DNA of 37,874 nt from Erythrobacteraceae bacterium (GCA_002706445.1 PALE01000049.1:1-37874); one strand, 5' to 3'. Shown: positions 24,293-33,057, counted from the stretch's first letter. The notes: generated by a model from the letters alone, not told the origin. Numbers and translations: made by a program.

Positions 24293-24674
24293 TGGGGCGT
24301 CTTTCCTCGGGTGCGTTGACAGTTAGTGGGCGGCTATGCGCGCTTGCGCCGCTTGGCAAGGGGGAGGGGGCCGCAATCACCTGCGGCTTGCGGCCAAACC
24401 CTACAGGATGGAACACATGGAACACTGTCCTGGGGTTGAAAAACGACCGGGGGAGAGAGGGCTGAGAGCTCCGGTGTGAAAAGTGCAAAACCGCGGTCAT
24501 CATCGCAGCCAGAAAGCAGAAATCGCTCGAGTAGGAAAACCGCAAACAGCCTTCACGCGTCCGCGCACCGCTCCGCAATTCGGCCGTAAACCTATGGTTA
24601 TCCATCAATCTTCTTTGACACCCCGATTTCGCGGCCTAGGGTGATATGGTCATTTTGACCAATGGGGCGCCTTT
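24293..24674. other. 382-base spacer between purB and the transglutaminase-like gene
   Basis: No convincing gene. It holds a hairpin GGCCGCAA/TTGCGGCC (24369-24376 with 24388-24395). It also holds a tandem direct repeat of ATGGAACAC (24408-24416 and 24417-24425), about 12 bases after the hairpin. Near the right end a TTGACA (24617-24622) could be a -35 element for the downstream gene, but I found no well-spaced -10. Base composition is a little lower in GC than the flanking genes. Confidence 0.45.
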
Positions 24675-27452
24675 ATGAATTTGAACCTGCGTTACGCAGC
24701 CGTGTCGTTGCTTGCCTTGAGTTGCTCCACTGCCGCGCTGGCAGGGGACGAACCCGTTTACGAGGCTTCGCCCGATTGGGTGGTTCCGGTCGATATGAAT
24801 GAGGTCGAGCGCGATCCCGCCAACGACCGCATCGTCAGCGATACGCAGATCCGCATCGAAGAAGGGCTCCTGTGGCGCTACACGGATGTCATCTACCGCG
24901 TTTCGAGCCTGAGTGATCTGACCGAGGTCGGCACGCTGAAAGCGCAGTGGATGCCCGACAAGGGCGATTTGATCGTCCACGGGATCACGATCCTGCGCGA
25001 CGGCGAGACGATCGATCTGGTCGAAGCGGGGGAGCGGCTGGAAGTGCTGCGCCGCGAGCAACAGCTCGAAAGCCACATTATCGACGGCGAACTGACCGCG
25101 ACCCTGTCGGTCCCCGGCCTGCGCGTGGGCGACGAATTGCGGATGGCCTATTCGGTCACGCGCTCCGATCAGGCTCTGGGCCGCGAAGTGCAAAGCCAGT
25201 CCTACCTCTGGCGCGAACCGAGCACGGCAGCAGATTACGCGCGCGTGCTGGTGTCGTGGCCCGATGACCTCGATGTCCGCTATCAGGCCGGACCCGATTA
25301 CGAGATCGCTCCTGCTGAAAAGCGCGGCGGGCACAACTGGCTGGAAGTGGCGCTGCCTCTGCCCGAGGCCGAAGAGCTGCCGCAGGACGCGCCGGCGCGG
25401 TTTTTGCGCAGCACTTTCTTGCAGGTCGGAACCTTTGACGATTGGGCCGAGGTCTCGAGCGTCATGGCTCCCTACTACAGCACTGAAGGGGCGCTCGACG
25501 GTCTCGACGATCTGACGGCCAAGGTGGAAAAAATCCGCGGCGACCACAATACCGATCTGGCGCGCGCCGTCGCCGCGCTCGAACTGGTGCAGGAAGACAT
25601 TCGCTACCTGCTCAACGGGCTCGATGGCGGCAATTACATCCCGCAGGATGTCGCCACCACTTGGGAAAAGAAATACGGCGACTGCAAGGCAAAGACGCTG
25701 ATCCTGCTGGCGCTGCTCGATCAGCTCGGGATCGAGGCCGAACCCGTTCTCGCATCGGTCAACCAGAGCAATTCCGTCCCTGTCTCCCTGCCGCTGCCGG
25801 GCGCGTTCGATCACGTGCTCGTGCGCGCAACGATCGACGGCAACCACTATTATCTCGACGGCACCTCGCTGGGGGCAAACATCACCATCGCGGGCAATGT
25901 TCCCCCATTCGAATATGCCCTGCCGCTGCGGGCGGAGGGCGCCGATCTCGAACCCATCGTGCAGGTCCTGCCGCGTGTTCCCGAGTCCACCTTTGCGATG
26001 ACCGTCGATGCTTCGGCAGGCGGGGATATCCCCTCGCTCGTCGAGATAAGCGTGAAATTTGTCGGTGCGGCGGCGGCACAGCTCAACGCCCATGCCGACA
26101 AGCTCAACGATGATGCCAAGCGCCAGCTTGCGCGCCAGGCCGGTTCGGAGGGCGCGATTGTCGACGTCGAGATCGTTGCAGGAGAAGACGACAGCGTCGC
26201 CACCATGATCATGAGCGGCGTGATGCCGCCTATGTTCGACTATGACGGTGTGCGCGGCGAGTTCCAGCCTGCTTTTGCAACAACCGAAGTCGAATTCTCG
26301 CCCGACCGTTCGCGCCGCGACTGGCGCGAAATTCCCGTGTCGGTCGAAGCTGCCAGCGCCATGGCGTTCAATCTGAACGTGGTTCTACCGGAGGGGATCG
26401 ACGGGTTCGAACTGCGCGGTGATTCCTCGCTCGACGAAGTGGTCGCGGGCCAGCGCCTGCAACGCGAAATCCGCATCAGCGACGGCATCGTGGCCGTCGA
26501 AGAGCTGATAACCAGCCAGGGCGGCGAGATCGCGGCTGACCAGATCACGGCCGAGCGCCGGAAGGCACAGAGTTTCTCGCGCAACGAGGTGAAGCTGATC
26601 GCGCCCGAGGGAATGCCGCGGCGCTGGCGCTTTGCCCAGAGTGCCGACCGGTCCGAACTGGCCGGAATCGAAGCGGCCTATGCAAAGGCCATCGCCAACG
26701 ATCCCGAGGAAGCCGCGCCCTATCTTACCCGCGCGGGCTTCCGCTATGACACTTATGACTTCGCCGGTTCGCTCGAAGACATGAACATGGTCATCGATCT
26801 GGAAGGGACTGCCGAATACCACGCGCAGCGCTCGACGGTGCATCTGCAATTGCGCGATCTGGATGCGGCGGTCGCAGACCTGAGCGAAGCCTATCTGCTC
26901 CAGCCGACACCGTGGCGGGCGATGAACCTGGCCGGCATCATGCTTGAAAACGGCGACGCTGCCGAAGCGCGCGAATTGCTCGAAGGCGAGGACGGCGACG
27001 AGGGAGTGCGCCAGTCTCTGGCGGTGTCGCTCGCCGAAATCGATGCCTTTGCCGGTGACGGCAAGGCCGGTCTTGCGCGTATCGACCTGTCGATGGAGGA
27101 CGATCCCAACAACGCCTATATGATGAACCAGAAATGCTGGTTCATGGGGACATGGCAGGTCGAGGTGCGCGATGCGATTGGCGTCTGCACCAAGGCGGTC
27201 GAACTCGGCGGGAAAGCCGAATATCTCGATAGCCGCGCGATGGTCTATTATCGCAACGGCATGTTCGAAGAAGCGCTCGCCGATCTGGACGCGGCGCTTG
27301 ATCGCAAGCCCGAAATGAACGGATCGCTGCTGTTGCGGGGTGTGATCCTGCGCGAGATGGGCGATGCTGCGGGGCAGAAGGACATCGATGCCGCGCTTGC
27401 CCGAGACCCGATGCTGGCATCGAGCTACGGCCTGTTCGGCTTCGAATTCTAG
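24675..27452 (+). CDS. Exported DUF3857 / transglutaminase-like / TPR protein
   Basis: A 925-residue periplasmic or surface protein. Signal peptide: MNLNLRYAAVSLLALSCSTAALA, cleaved before GDEP. Residues about 50-250 match the DUF3857 beta-domain (ILRDGETIDLVEAGE, VGDELRMAYSVTRSD, QSYLWREP). A transglutaminase-like domain follows, with the triad Cys337 in KKYGDCKAKTLIL, His380 in FDHVLVRA and Asp395 in HYYLDGTS. A second beta-rich part and a C-terminal helical region (about 670-925) of TPR-like repeats complete it. All three catalytic residues are present, so it could be a peptidase or an acyl-transfer enzyme; the substrate is unknown. It stands alone, convergent with radC. Confidence 0.85.
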   Translation: MNLNLRYAAVSLLALSCSTAALAGDEPVYEASPDWVVPVDMNEVERDPANDRIVSDTQIRIEEGLLWRYTDVIYRVSSLSDLTEVGTLKAQWMPDKGDLIVHGITILRDGETIDLVEAGERLEVLRREQQLESHIIDGELTATLSVPGLRVGDELRMAYSVTRSDQALGREVQSQSYLWREPSTAADYARVLVSWPDDLDVRYQAGPDYEIAPAEKRGGHNWLEVALPLPEAEELPQDAPARFLRSTFLQVGTFDDWAEVSSVMAPYYSTEGALDGLDDLTAKVEKIRGDHNTDLARAVAALELVQEDIRYLLNGLDGGNYIPQDVATTWEKKYGDCKAKTLILLALLDQLGIEAEPVLASVNQSNSVPVSLPLPGAFDHVLVRATIDGNHYYLDGTSLGANITIAGNVPPFEYALPLRAEGADLEPIVQVLPRVPESTFAMTVDASAGGDIPSLVEISVKFVGAAAAQLNAHADKLNDDAKRQLARQAGSEGAIVDVEIVAGEDDSVATMIMSGVMPPMFDYDGVRGEFQPAFATTEVEFSPDRSRRDWREIPVSVEAASAMAFNLNVVLPEGIDGFELRGDSSLDEVVAGQRLQREIRISDGIVAVEELITSQGGEIAADQITAERRKAQSFSRNEVKLIAPEGMPRRWRFAQSADRSELAGIEAAYAKAIANDPEEAAPYLTRAGFRYDTYDFAGSLEDMNMVIDLEGTAEYHAQRSTVHLQLRDLDAAVADLSEAYLLQPTPWRAMNLAGIMLENGDAAEARELLEGEDGDEGVRQSLAVSLAEIDAFAGDGKAGLARIDLSMEDDPNNAYMMNQKCWFMGTWQVEVRDAIGVCTKAVELGGKAEYLDSRAMVYYRNGMFEEALADLDAALDRKPEMNGSLLLRGVILREMGDAAGQKDIDAALARDPMLASSYGLFGFEF

Positions 27453-27460
27453 GTTCCGGT

Positions 27461-27480
27461 AGCGGCGATTTCCGCCGCTT
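27461..27480. terminator. Possible short terminator between convergent genes
   Basis: AGCGGCG (27461-27467) pairs with CGCCGCT (27473-27479) across ATTTC, followed by only TTT. It lies between two convergent stop codons, so it is a reasonable but weak terminator. Confidence 0.4.
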
Positions 27481-28245
27481 TCAGATCAGCCCCTTGGCGC
27501 GCAGGCTTACATGGCCTTCGCGCCCGATGATCACGTGGTCGTGCAAGGTCACACCCAACAGCCGTCCGGCCTCGGCGATTTTCTGGGTGATCTGGATATC
27601 GGCGCGACTGGGCTCGGGGCTGCCGGAGGGGTGGTTGTGGACGAGGATCAGCGCGCTCGCGCCCACGTCCATCGCCTTGCGGATCACCTCGCGCGGGTGG
27701 ATTGCAGCCTCGTCGATCGAGCCTTCGGAGGCATGGTGATCGTCGATGAGGCGGTTCTTCGCATCGAGATAGAGCACGCGCACACGCTCCACCGTCAGAT
27801 GCGCCATGTCGGCGGTGAGATAGTCGATCAGCGCCTGCCAGCTGCCCAGAATCGGCTTTGAGGACATGGCGCTGCGCGTCATCCGGCGCGAGGCGAGCGC
27901 GACGGCTTTCAATGCGGCGGCGCTGGATTCGCCCAACCCCTTGATCTGTTGCAGCGCACGCGGATCAGCGTTGAGTACGGCGGAGAGCGATCCGAAATGC
28001 TTGAGCAGCGCCTTGGCGAGCGGCTTCGTATCGCCGCGCGGGATAGCGGCGAACAGGAGGTATTCGAGCACTTCGTAATCCGCGAGCGCCTCTGCGCCGC
28101 CCTTCAGCAGCCTTTGCCGCAGCCGCTCGCGATGGCCGAGACCCGCCGCTTTGCCCGAATCCGAGCCTGTCGGGGCCGCGCCCTTATCTTCGGCGGGGCC
28201 GAAATCGAATCTGTCTTCAGATTGTGGCAATCTGCGCCTCACCAC
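27481..28245 (-). CDS. radC: RadC family JAB-domain protein
   Basis: A 254-residue protein. The N-terminal helix-hairpin-helix part contains LEYLLFAAIPRGDTKPLAKALLKHFGSL and IKGLGESSAAALKA. The C-terminal JAB1/MPN domain has the metal motif HNHPSGSPEPSRAD (His203, His205, Asp216), as in zinc proteases. Despite the name, a repair role of RadC in E. coli is doubtful and the real activity is unknown. The length is that of chromosomal RadC; there are no mobile-element signs nearby. It is divergent from the ydbH-like gene. Confidence 0.93.
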   Translation of the reverse strand: MVRRRLPQSEDRFDFGPAEDKGAAPTGSDSGKAAGLGHRERLRQRLLKGGAEALADYEVLEYLLFAAIPRGDTKPLAKALLKHFGSLSAVLNADPRALQQIKGLGESSAAALKAVALASRRMTRSAMSSKPILGSWQALIDYLTADMAHLTVERVRVLYLDAKNRLIDDHHASEGSIDEAAIHPREVIRKAMDVGASALILVHNHPSGSPEPSRADIQITQKIAEAGRLLGVTLHDHVIIGREGHVSLRAKGLI

Positions 28246-28270
28246 TGATAATCTTGCAATTTAACCCGAC

Positions 28271-28276
28271 TATAAT
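28271..28276 (+). promoter_or_regulatory. Consensus -10 element for the ydbH-ynbE-ydbL operon
   Basis: A perfect TATAAT lies 37 bases before the ATG at 28314. The sequence 17 bases upstream is not a good -35. Transcription starting just after 28276 would exclude the longer frame that opens at 28224, and supports the start at 28314. Confidence 0.5.
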
Positions 28277-28313
28277 TGCCTTTGCCCGTCATTCCGCGCA
28301 AGTGCAGACCCAT

Positions 28314-31300
28314 ATGGCCCCCGCCGACCCGCTTTTGATACCTCCCGAAACGCGCAAGCGGCGCCTGCGCGGTCTGTGGCCGCAGAAGTGGCGCTGGCGG
28401 ATCAGCCTCATCCTGCTGATCTCGCTGATGGCGCTTGCCGCCGTCGCATGGAGCGAGCGCAAGCAGATCGCGGGCAATATCATCGACGATGCGCTCGAAT
28501 CGAACGGGCTGGACGCGACCTACGAGATCGTGTCGATCGGGCCGCAGCAGCAGGTGATCGCCAATCTGGTGATCGGCGACCCGCAAGCGCCCGACCTCAC
28601 CGCCGAGCGCGTCCTTGTCGATATCGTCTATTCTTACGGCTCGCCGCAGATCGGGCGGGTCGAACTGGTGCGCCCGCGGCTCTACGGCACATTGCGCGAC
28701 GGCACGCTGAGCTTCGGTGCGCTCGATCCGCTGCTTTATGCCGAGAGCGACGAGCCAGCGGGCCTGCCCGAACTCGACCTTTCGATTGTCGACGGGCGTG
28801 CGCGGATCGACAGCGACTATGGCGTGATCGGGGCCAAGCTCGAAGGGGCAGGGCGGCTCGACTCAGGGTTCGAAGGCACGCTTGCGGCGACTGCGCCGGG
28901 GCTGGGGGTCGAGGGATGCAGGGCCGAACAGGCAACGCTCTACGGCGCGCTCAACACCGAGGGCGGTGAGCCGGTTTTCGAGGGACCGCTGCGGCTGCGC
29001 GGGCTTAGCTGCGAAGGCGCGGATCTCGCCAGCGCAGATATCGCCGCGCGCTTGAGCCTCACAGACGATCTAGGCGCGGTGGACGGCGACTTCGGCCTTG
29101 CCGCTGCCGGTCTGGCTTATGCCGGAAATGGCGCTGAGGCGCTCGACGGCAATATCGGGCTCCTCTGGCGCTTTGCCGGCGAGCAGGAGGGAACTCTCGG
29201 CGACCTCAGCCTGACGCACGAACTTGCGGCGAGCGACCTTACTGCGTCGGGCGCGCGCATCGCTTCGCTTCGGATGGAAGGCACGGGGCGGGTCAGTGAC
29301 AATATGACCCGCAGCGAATTCACCGCCCGGATCGAAGGCGAGCGCGTGGACCTCGGCCTCGGAGACAATTCCTCGCTCGCTCAGGCGCGCAGGGCGAGCG
29401 AAGGCACACTTGCCGCATCCTTGCTGGGCAAGCTCGAGCGCGGCCTCGCCAGCGCGCTGTCCGACGGTACGGTGCAAGGCGATGTGACGCTCCGTTCCAA
29501 TGAAGACGGCCTTCGCGTGATCGTCCCCGAAGCGCGTCTGCGCAGCGGATCGGGCGATACGGTGCTCGCTCTGTCGCGGGTCAGCTACGCCAGCAGGGGC
29601 GGGCGGTTCTCGGGCAATATTCTGACAGGCGGCGCAAACCTGCCACGCATCAATGGCCGAATGGAGCAGGTCGAGGGCGGCGACCTCGCGCTGAGACTGA
29701 CCATGGCCGAATATCGCGCAGGCAGCGACGCGCTGGCGATTCCGCGCATGGAACTGCGCCAGTCGCCCAGCGGACGGCTCGCGTTCAACGGCATGGTGCA
29801 AGCCGAAGGCGCACTTCCCGGCGGAGCGGTGCGCGGACTGCAAGTGCCGCTGGAGGGCAGTTGGTCGGCGGGAGAAGGGCTGGCAGTGGGCCAGCGCTGC
29901 ACCGATGTCCGGCTGGCCTCGCTGCAAATCTATCAATTGTCGCTGCGCGAGCGCTCTGTTCGCCTGTGCCCGCAAGCCGGCAGCGCGATGGTGCGCTATC
30001 GCGATGCGCTCGACGTGGCGATGGTCAGCGACAACCTCCTCCTCGAAGGCGCGCTGTCCGACACGCCGACGCGTGTCGCTGCGGACCGCGTGACGCTGCG
30101 CTATCCCGGCCCGTTCACGCTCACCGGCCTCGACGCGGTGATCGGTGCGCCCGACAGCGCGGTGCGCCTCACCGCCGCTTCGTTCGACGGCACGCTGGGC
30201 GAGAGCATAGGGGGCAGCTTCACAGGCGGCACGGCAGCAATGGATATCGTCCCGCTCGACCTGTCCGACCTTTCGGGCAACTGGAGCTTTGCCGACGGCG
30301 CGCTCGCCGTTACCGAGGGCGGCTTCACGCTGGTCGAGCGCACCGGCCCCGGACCCGACCTCGTCCAGCAAAGCCGCTTCGAGCCGATGACGGCACGCGG
30401 CGCCTCGCTGACATTGATCGACGGCGTGATCGCTGCCGAAGCACCGCTGCGGCGCTTCGATCCGGGACAGGTTATCGCCAATGTCGCCGTCCGTCACGAT
30501 CTGTCGAGCGGGACGGGCCGCGCCGATATTGACGTGCCGGGCGTGCGCTTTGTCGACAAGGGCTTCCAACCCGAAGACCTGAGCTATCTCGCCAAGGGCG
30601 TGATCGCTGCCGCCGAGGGCACGGTCAGCGGCAAGGGCGAGGTTACATGGACACCCGAGGGCGTCGATTCCTCGGGCACATTCGGCTCCGACGATTTCGA
30701 CTTTGCTGCCGCATTCGGCCCCGTGCGCGGGGTGAAGGGAAGAATCGTCTTCACCGACCTTCTGGGCCTGACCACCGCGCCATCGCAGGTGATCGAGATC
30801 GCCTCGGTCAATCCGGGTGTCGAGGCGCTCGGCGGGCGCTTGCAGTTTGCGCTCACGGGCGGGGAACTGATCACGGTGGAGGACGGACGCTGGCCGTTCA
30901 TGGGCGGCACGCTCATCCTGCGTCCGACCACCATCGATTACGCCAGCAATGGCGGGCAAAGCTATGTCTTCGAACTCGTCGCGCTCGATGCGGCGAGCTT
31001 CGTGTCGCAGATGGAGCTGACCAATATCGGCGCCACCGGCACGTTCGACGGCACCATCCCGATGTATTTCGACGCCGAAGGCAATGGTTCGATCCGCGGC
31101 GGCCTGCTGATCTCGCGTCCGCCGGGCGGCAATGTCTCATATGTCGGCGAATTGACCTATGAAGACCTCGGCACGATGGCAAACTATGCCTTCCAGTCGC
31201 TGCGCTCGCTCGACTACCGCCAGATGAGCGTCGAGCTGAACGGCTCTCTGGCAGGCGAGATCATCACCAATTTCCAGATCGACGGCGTGCGGCAGGGTGA

Positions 31301-31631
31301 AGGCGCTGCCCGCAATTTCGTCACCCGCCGCCTGTCGAAACTGCCGATCCGGTTCAAGATCAACGTGCGCTCGGAAAACTTCTACCAGCTGGCGACCATC
31401 GTGCGCGGCGTGTTCGACCCTACTCTGTTCGACACCGAGAGCGCGCGCCGCGGGCTCAATATCGACGGGCTGCTGCGCGACGGGCGGATGGTTCCGCTGG
31501 CTCCCTTCGTCGGCGACGGCGAAGAGGATGAGCCCGACGAAACGCCGCCGCTACCGCCTGCCGTTCCTGCCGAATCTCCGCGCCGCGATGAACCCGCCGT
31601 TCAACCTCCAGAAAGCGATAATCTGCCATGA
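28314..31631 (+). CDS. ydbH: AsmA-like intermembrane transport protein YdbH family
   Basis: A 1105-residue protein with one N-terminal membrane anchor (about 28-47, WRISLILLISLMALAAVAW) and a very long beta-rich periplasmic part. That part has repeats such as LRLRGLSCEGADLASADI and VTLRYPGPFTLTGLD, as expected for the chain-bridge proteins of the AsmA/TamB/YhdP group. In E. coli YdbH, TamB and YhdP together move phospholipids from inner to outer membrane. The C-terminal LMISRPPGG-like segment, YEDLGTMANYAFQSLRSLDYRQMSVELNGSLAGEI and FKINVRSENFYQL match the YdbH C-terminal domain. The next two genes encode its known partners. The last bases overlap an ATG by ATGA. Confidence 0.85.
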   Translation: MAPADPLLIPPETRKRRLRGLWPQKWRWRISLILLISLMALAAVAWSERKQIAGNIIDDALESNGLDATYEIVSIGPQQQVIANLVIGDPQAPDLTAERVLVDIVYSYGSPQIGRVELVRPRLYGTLRDGTLSFGALDPLLYAESDEPAGLPELDLSIVDGRARIDSDYGVIGAKLEGAGRLDSGFEGTLAATAPGLGVEGCRAEQATLYGALNTEGGEPVFEGPLRLRGLSCEGADLASADIAARLSLTDDLGAVDGDFGLAAAGLAYAGNGAEALDGNIGLLWRFAGEQEGTLGDLSLTHELAASDLTASGARIASLRMEGTGRVSDNMTRSEFTARIEGERVDLGLGDNSSLAQARRASEGTLAASLLGKLERGLASALSDGTVQGDVTLRSNEDGLRVIVPEARLRSGSGDTVLALSRVSYASRGGRFSGNILTGGANLPRINGRMEQVEGGDLALRLTMAEYRAGSDALAIPRMELRQSPSGRLAFNGMVQAEGALPGGAVRGLQVPLEGSWSAGEGLAVGQRCTDVRLASLQIYQLSLRERSVRLCPQAGSAMVRYRDALDVAMVSDNLLLEGALSDTPTRVAADRVTLRYPGPFTLTGLDAVIGAPDSAVRLTAASFDGTLGESIGGSFTGGTAAMDIVPLDLSDLSGNWSFADGALAVTEGGFTLVERTGPGPDLVQQSRFEPMTARGASLTLIDGVIAAEAPLRRFDPGQVIANVAVRHDLSSGTGRADIDVPGVRFVDKGFQPEDLSYLAKGVIAAAEGTVSGKGEVTWTPEGVDSSGTFGSDDFDFAAAFGPVRGVKGRIVFTDLLGLTTAPSQVIEIASVNPGVEALGGRLQFALTGGELITVEDGRWPFMGGTLILRPTTIDYASNGGQSYVFELVALDAASFVSQMELTNIGATGTFDGTIPMYFDAEGNGSIRGGLLISRPPGGNVSYVGELTYEDLGTMANYAFQSLRSLDYRQMSVELNGSLAGEIITNFQIDGVRQGEGAARNFVTRRLSKLPIRFKINVRSENFYQLATIVRGVFDPTLFDTESARRGLNIDGLLRDGRMVPLAPFVGDGEEDEPDETPPLPPAVPAESPRRDEPAVQPPESDNLP

Positions 31632-31696
31632 CACTGTGTAAATTGACCCGGAATGGCCCCGCTGCCACTAAGGAAGCGAAGAAGGGGGCGGGAACC

Positions 31697-31888
31697 ATGC
31701 CGGGAAGACTTATTGCCAAAGCCGGACTTGCGGCGATGGGCCTCACGGCGCTTTCGGGCTGCATCAATATCGCCGCACCCGAAGAGCCGATCGTGATCGA
31801 GCTCAACGTCAATATCCGCGCCGAAGTGCTCTACCGCTTGGCCGAAGACGCCAACAACACGATTGAAGAGAATGCAGATATCTTCTGA
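31697..31888 (+). CDS. ynbE: YnbE-like outer-membrane lipoprotein
   Basis: A 63-residue lipoprotein: signal MPGRLIAKAGLAAMGLTALSGC with lipobox LSGC (Cys22), followed by INIAAPEEPIVIELNVNIRAEVLYRLAEDANNTIEENADIF. EPIVIELNVNIRAEVLYRL is the core of the YnbE family. In E. coli YnbE is an outer-membrane lipoprotein whose strands extend the YdbH bridge. An in-frame ATG at 31628 overlaps the ydbH stop, but it would place 23 polar residues before the signal, so the ATG at 31697 with GGGGGCGGGAA upstream is preferred. Very short, as usual for the family. Confidence 0.87.
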   Translation: MPGRLIAKAGLAAMGLTALSGCINIAAPEEPIVIELNVNIRAEVLYRLAEDANNTIEENADIF

Positions 31889-31924
31889 TCCGCCTGCCGG
31901 ACGAAGATTGTAAGGAACGAGACG

Positions 31925-32314
31925 ATGACCATGATCCGCACTTCCATGCTGGCCGCCGCTGCGGGGCTGATCGCCCTCACTGGTATCGCCGCGCCCGCAC
32001 AGGCGCAGCGCGATCCGGCCTATGCGGCTGCGCGCGCCAATGGCTCGATCGGCGAGCAGACCGACGGCTATCTGGGGATTGTCGGCGCTGCGACGCCCGA
32101 ACTTCAGCGTCTGGTGAGCGACATCAACATCCGGCGCCGCGCGATCTATGCGGAAAAGGCGCAGGAAAATAACGCGACGCTCGAACAATATGCGACCACA
32201 TCGGGCTGTCAGGCGATTGCGCGGACCGTGCCGGGCGAAAAGTACCAGGCCCCCGACGGCAGCTGGAAAACCCGCACCGAAGCACCGCCCGAGCGTTTGA
32301 GCGTGTGTCCGTAA
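31925..32314 (+). CDS. ydbL: YdbL family (DUF1318) periplasmic protein
   Basis: A 129-residue protein with a signal peptide (MTMIRTSMLAAAAGLIALTGIAAPAQA, cleaved before QRDP). The mature part has AYAAARANGSIGEQTDGYLGIVG and DINIRRRAIYAEKAQENNATLEQYA, the conserved pattern of YdbL/DUF1318, and two cysteines (SGCQAI and SVCP). In E. coli YdbL is a periplasmic helper that modulates YnbE multimerisation. AAGGA lies upstream of the ATG; a second ATG two codons later is possible. This completes the ydbH-ynbE-ydbL set, which supports all three calls. A structured repeat starts two bases after the stop codon. Confidence 0.87.
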   Translation: MTMIRTSMLAAAAGLIALTGIAAPAQAQRDPAYAAARANGSIGEQTDGYLGIVGAATPELQRLVSDINIRRRAIYAEKAQENNATLEQYATTSGCQAIARTVPGEKYQAPDGSWKTRTEAPPERLSVCP

Positions 32315-32315
32315 T

Positions 32316-32585
32316 TTGTGTTGCGAAGGCGCATCCGCGCCTTCGTCCTCGCTAGACGCGCGGCAAGCCGCGCCCGCTGCGGGCGGCCAGTCGGCCTTGC
32401 GGCGCTGCGCGCCGTTCCAGGCTTCCTCTCTAAATTGAACCTGATTTCGGCGCCTCAAGGCTGGCCGGGAATGGTCCGGCCCGCGACCAGCGGGCCGCGA
32501 GCGCACGCGCGCGAGCCGCAGGTGCCCGAGCGCAGCGAAGGAACAGCACCGAGGACGAAGGCGCGGATGCGCCTTCGCAACACAA
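32316..32585. repeat. Inverted doublet of a structured repeat with perfect 36-bp arms
   Basis: Bases 32316-32351 are an exact reverse complement of 32550-32585 (36 of 36), enclosing 198 bases. Each arm is itself a hairpin: CGAAGGCGC, loop ATCC, GCGCCTTCG (32324-32345 in the left arm), followed by TCCTCG. The left half continues with GCGCGGC/GCCGCGC and then CTGCGGGCGGCCAGTC (from 32377). The right half, on the minus strand, continues with GGTGCTGTTCCTTC. Related sequence occurs at 37247-37355. No transposase or coding frame is present inside. It fills most of the 416-base gap between ydbL and atpI. Confidence 0.9.
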
Positions 32586-32638
32586 GGAATCAACATGGCG
32601 CGCCAAGTTCCGAACATGCGCAAAACGCCCACACCATG

Positions 32639-32667
32639 TTGACTCCAGAATCACGCTCTTCTAGGGG
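32639..32667 (+). promoter_or_regulatory. Candidate promoter of the atp F0 operon
   Basis: TTGACT (32639-32644) and TAGGGG (32662-32667) are 17 bases apart, about 60 bases before the atpI ATG. The -35 is good and the -10 is poor, so this is only a candidate. Confidence 0.3.
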
Positions 32668-32730
32668 GCACTCGCCCTTGGCGGGCACCTTGTTGTTGCG
32701 TGTCTCGCACTCCTCTGTAAGGACGCAAGC

Positions 32731-33057
32731 ATGAACGACGAGAAGCCCGTCCGAGAACCCATTGCTGAGGATGCGCGGATTGACGCGCTCGAGAAGCGGC
32801 TGAAAGCTGCACGCGAGCGTGAAGATGAGCGCAACCGGCCAAAGGCTTCCGGCACCGATGCGAATTATCGCAGTGGTAACCGGGTGCTGGCGGATCTGCT
32901 TGGCGGTATTCTCGGAGGAAGTTTGATCGGCTACGCGTTTGACGCGCTTGTCGGTACGCTGCCTTGGGGTCTGTTGGTTGGCCTGTTCCTCGGAATAGGT
33001 GTGGCCTTCAGGAACATTATTCGCGGCGCAAGCACGGCTCCTGAAGAGACCGAATAG
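32731..33057 (+). CDS. atpI: ATP synthase accessory protein AtpI/AtpZ
   Basis: A 108-residue protein. A charged N-terminal half with a short helix (DARIDALEKRLKAAREREDERNR, likely coiled coil) is followed by two membrane segments (about 55-73 and 75-95) with LLGGILGGSLIGYAFDAL and LPWGLLVGLFLGIGVAFRNI. This is the AtpZ/AtpI pattern. The protein assists c-ring assembly or ion uptake and is usually first in alphaproteobacterial F0 operons, as here. AAGGA lies eight bases before the ATG. Confidence 0.9.
   Translation: MNDEKPVREPIAEDARIDALEKRLKAAREREDERNRPKASGTDANYRSGNRVLADLLGGILGGSLIGYAFDALVGTLPWGLLVGLFLGIGVAFRNIIRGASTAPEETE

Noticed and set aside
24408..24425. LexA box in the purB upstream spacer
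   Set aside because: The two GAAC motifs are 5 bases apart instead of 7.
24636..26093. Long minus-strand open frame antisense to the transglutaminase-like gene
   Set aside because: The plus-strand product has a signal peptide and catalytic triad; the antisense has neither.
29070..30959. Long minus-strand open frame antisense to ydbH
   Set aside because: Shadow frame; the sense product has a membrane anchor and family C-terminus.
32316..32585. Insertion sequence or CRISPR array
   Set aside because: No transposase frame inside, no target duplication seen, and only two copies in inverted instead of direct orientation with no regular spacers.
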